Source: Chryseobacterium elymi (GTDB lineage: Bacteria; Bacteroidota; Bacteroidia; Flavobacteriales; Weeksellaceae). Taken from it: a stretch of 64,000 nt of DNA. Where the stretch lies: contig NZ_QNUH01000009.1 in NCBI RefSeq assembly GCF_003385495.1, forward strand, positions 62,001-126,000, written 5' to 3'. Positions 63,389 through 64,000 of the stretch are shown piece by piece. How positions within the stretch are numbered: the stretch's first letter is position 1; each line of letters opens with the position of its first letter. A program made the position numbers and the translations under genes. Under the pieces are notes generated by a model that was given only the letters and a program-made list of their open reading frames with translations, had not been told where the DNA came from and did no database searches.

Positions 63389-64000
63389 ATGAAAAAACAA
63401 GATACCTGGGGGATTGTTAAGAGGCTGTTCTTTATAGGAATGAAATTCCGGTCCTGGTTCATCCTTACTTTAATTATTTCTGTCTTACTGTCCGTAGTTT
63501 CTACCTATAGACCCTATCTTACCATGGAGGTGGTGGATAACGACATTACCAAACTGAAAGATAATGCTTTGATGATGAAGCATATCTATATTCTGGTAGC
63601 TTTGGTTTTTGCAGAGACTATTTTAAACTTTTTCCTGGTTTACTTTTCAAATTTTATTTCGCAGAATGTTATCCGCGATATCCGGGAAAGACTGTATGCA
63701 AAGCTGATCTATTTCAGAACATCATTTTTTGATAAAACACCTATAGGGCAGCTTGTAACCCGTGCTGTAGGGGATGTGGAGACTATTGCTACGGTTTACA
63801 CAGACGGTTTTCTTATGGTTTTCGGGGATATTCTCAGAATTGCATTTGTCCTGATCATGATGTTCAATACCAATGTGCATCTGAGCTATATCACATTGGC
63901 GATCCTGCCTTTAATGGTAATGATTACCAGGTTCTTCCAGAAAAGACTGAAAAAAGCATTCGGGGATGAAAGGACTTGGACAGCCAATCAGAATTCTTTT
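63389..64000 (+). CDS. ABC exporter, transmembrane part (cut by window edge)
   Basis: 204 codons from ATG 63389 to the window end. MKKQDTWGIVKRLFFIGMKF is followed by hydrophobic helices (FILTLIISVLLSVVSTY, YILVALVFAETILNFFLVYF) and the ABC exporter type 1 membrane pattern YFRTSFFDKTPIGQLVTRAV with GDVETI. The nucleotide-binding domain would lie outside. Members export lipids or drugs (MsbA/MdlB-like); the substrate cannot be told. Confidence 0.9.
   Translation, partial: MKKQDTWGIVKRLFFIGMKFRSWFILTLIISVLLSVVSTYRPYLTMEVVDNDITKLKDNALMMKHIYILVALVFAETILNFFLVYFSNFISQNVIRDIRERLYAKLIYFRTSFFDKTPIGQLVTRAVGDVETIATVYTDGFLMVFGDILRIAFVLIMMFNTNVHLSYITLAILPLMVMITRFFQKRLKKAFGDERTWTANQNSF

Overview
The window reads as chromosomal DNA of a Chryseobacterium-like flavobacterium (Bacteroidota, Weeksellaceae). 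The DNA is AT-rich and Shine-Dalgarno sequences are weak. Promoters repeatedly show the Bacteroidota form TTTG-N18-20-TAnnTTTG. Several secreted proteins end in type IX secretion (T9SS) sorting domains, and the tmRNA tag is GNEEFALAA. Genus is an inference from protein character and gene order, not from a database search.

Layout. 1-2000: rnc (cut by the window edge), fabF and acpP on the minus strand. 2000-5130: gene-poor, with cspA behind a long leader, one secreted protein, and decayed accessory genes next to the 3' end of ssrA (a truncated ADP-ribosyltransferase-like end and a frameshifted coiled-coil gene). 5128-8260: ssrA, rpsU, xerC, hpf, then a tRNA cluster in which the Thr-Tyr-Gly trio is tandemly duplicated with a 429-bp period, followed by tRNA-Thr(GGT). 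8448-16410: a two-component system next to a CzcCBA-type heavy-metal RND efflux operon. 16592-18248: two membrane proteins, one HTTM-like.

18531-39408: the translation/transcription backbone tuf, tRNA-Trp, secE, nusG, rplKAJL, rpoB, rpoC and a DUF3467 gene. It is interrupted by cell-surface genes: a tail-fibre-like protein plus a T9SS metzincin between nusG and rplK, and an IGINT-type protein plus an 866-residue TSP3/T9SS protein between rplL and rpoB. Each interruption lies between a terminator and a new promoter, so the backbone is split into separately transcribed units.

39657-43448: a Crp/Fnr-family regulator followed, behind two CRP/FNR-like palindromes, by five exported proteins in one tight run: DUF5777 barrel, c-type cytochrome lipoprotein, YceI, ankyrin protein, and a DOMON-like protein with a T9SS tail. 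This looks like a regulated envelope redox system and is the best candidate here for something undescribed.

43600-53100: GNAT acetyltransferase, NPP-type phosphodiesterase, an NmrA/HxlR divergent pair, a zinc alcohol dehydrogenase, a wrecked cupin gene, an AraC regulator, a carboxylesterase, and a 55-residue cysteine-rich peptide with a bacteriocin-like leader. 53116-59055: alpha-amylase, dinB, and a polymorphic toxin (papain-fold deamidase-like C-terminus) with an Imm35/YrhB-like immunity gene, set between duplicated copies of the flanking sequence. 59028-64000: GNAT, TlpA-like thioredoxin, purine nucleoside phosphorylase, lpxK, truA, a small membrane protein and the start of an ABC exporter. 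No insertion sequence, CRISPR array or rRNA was seen.
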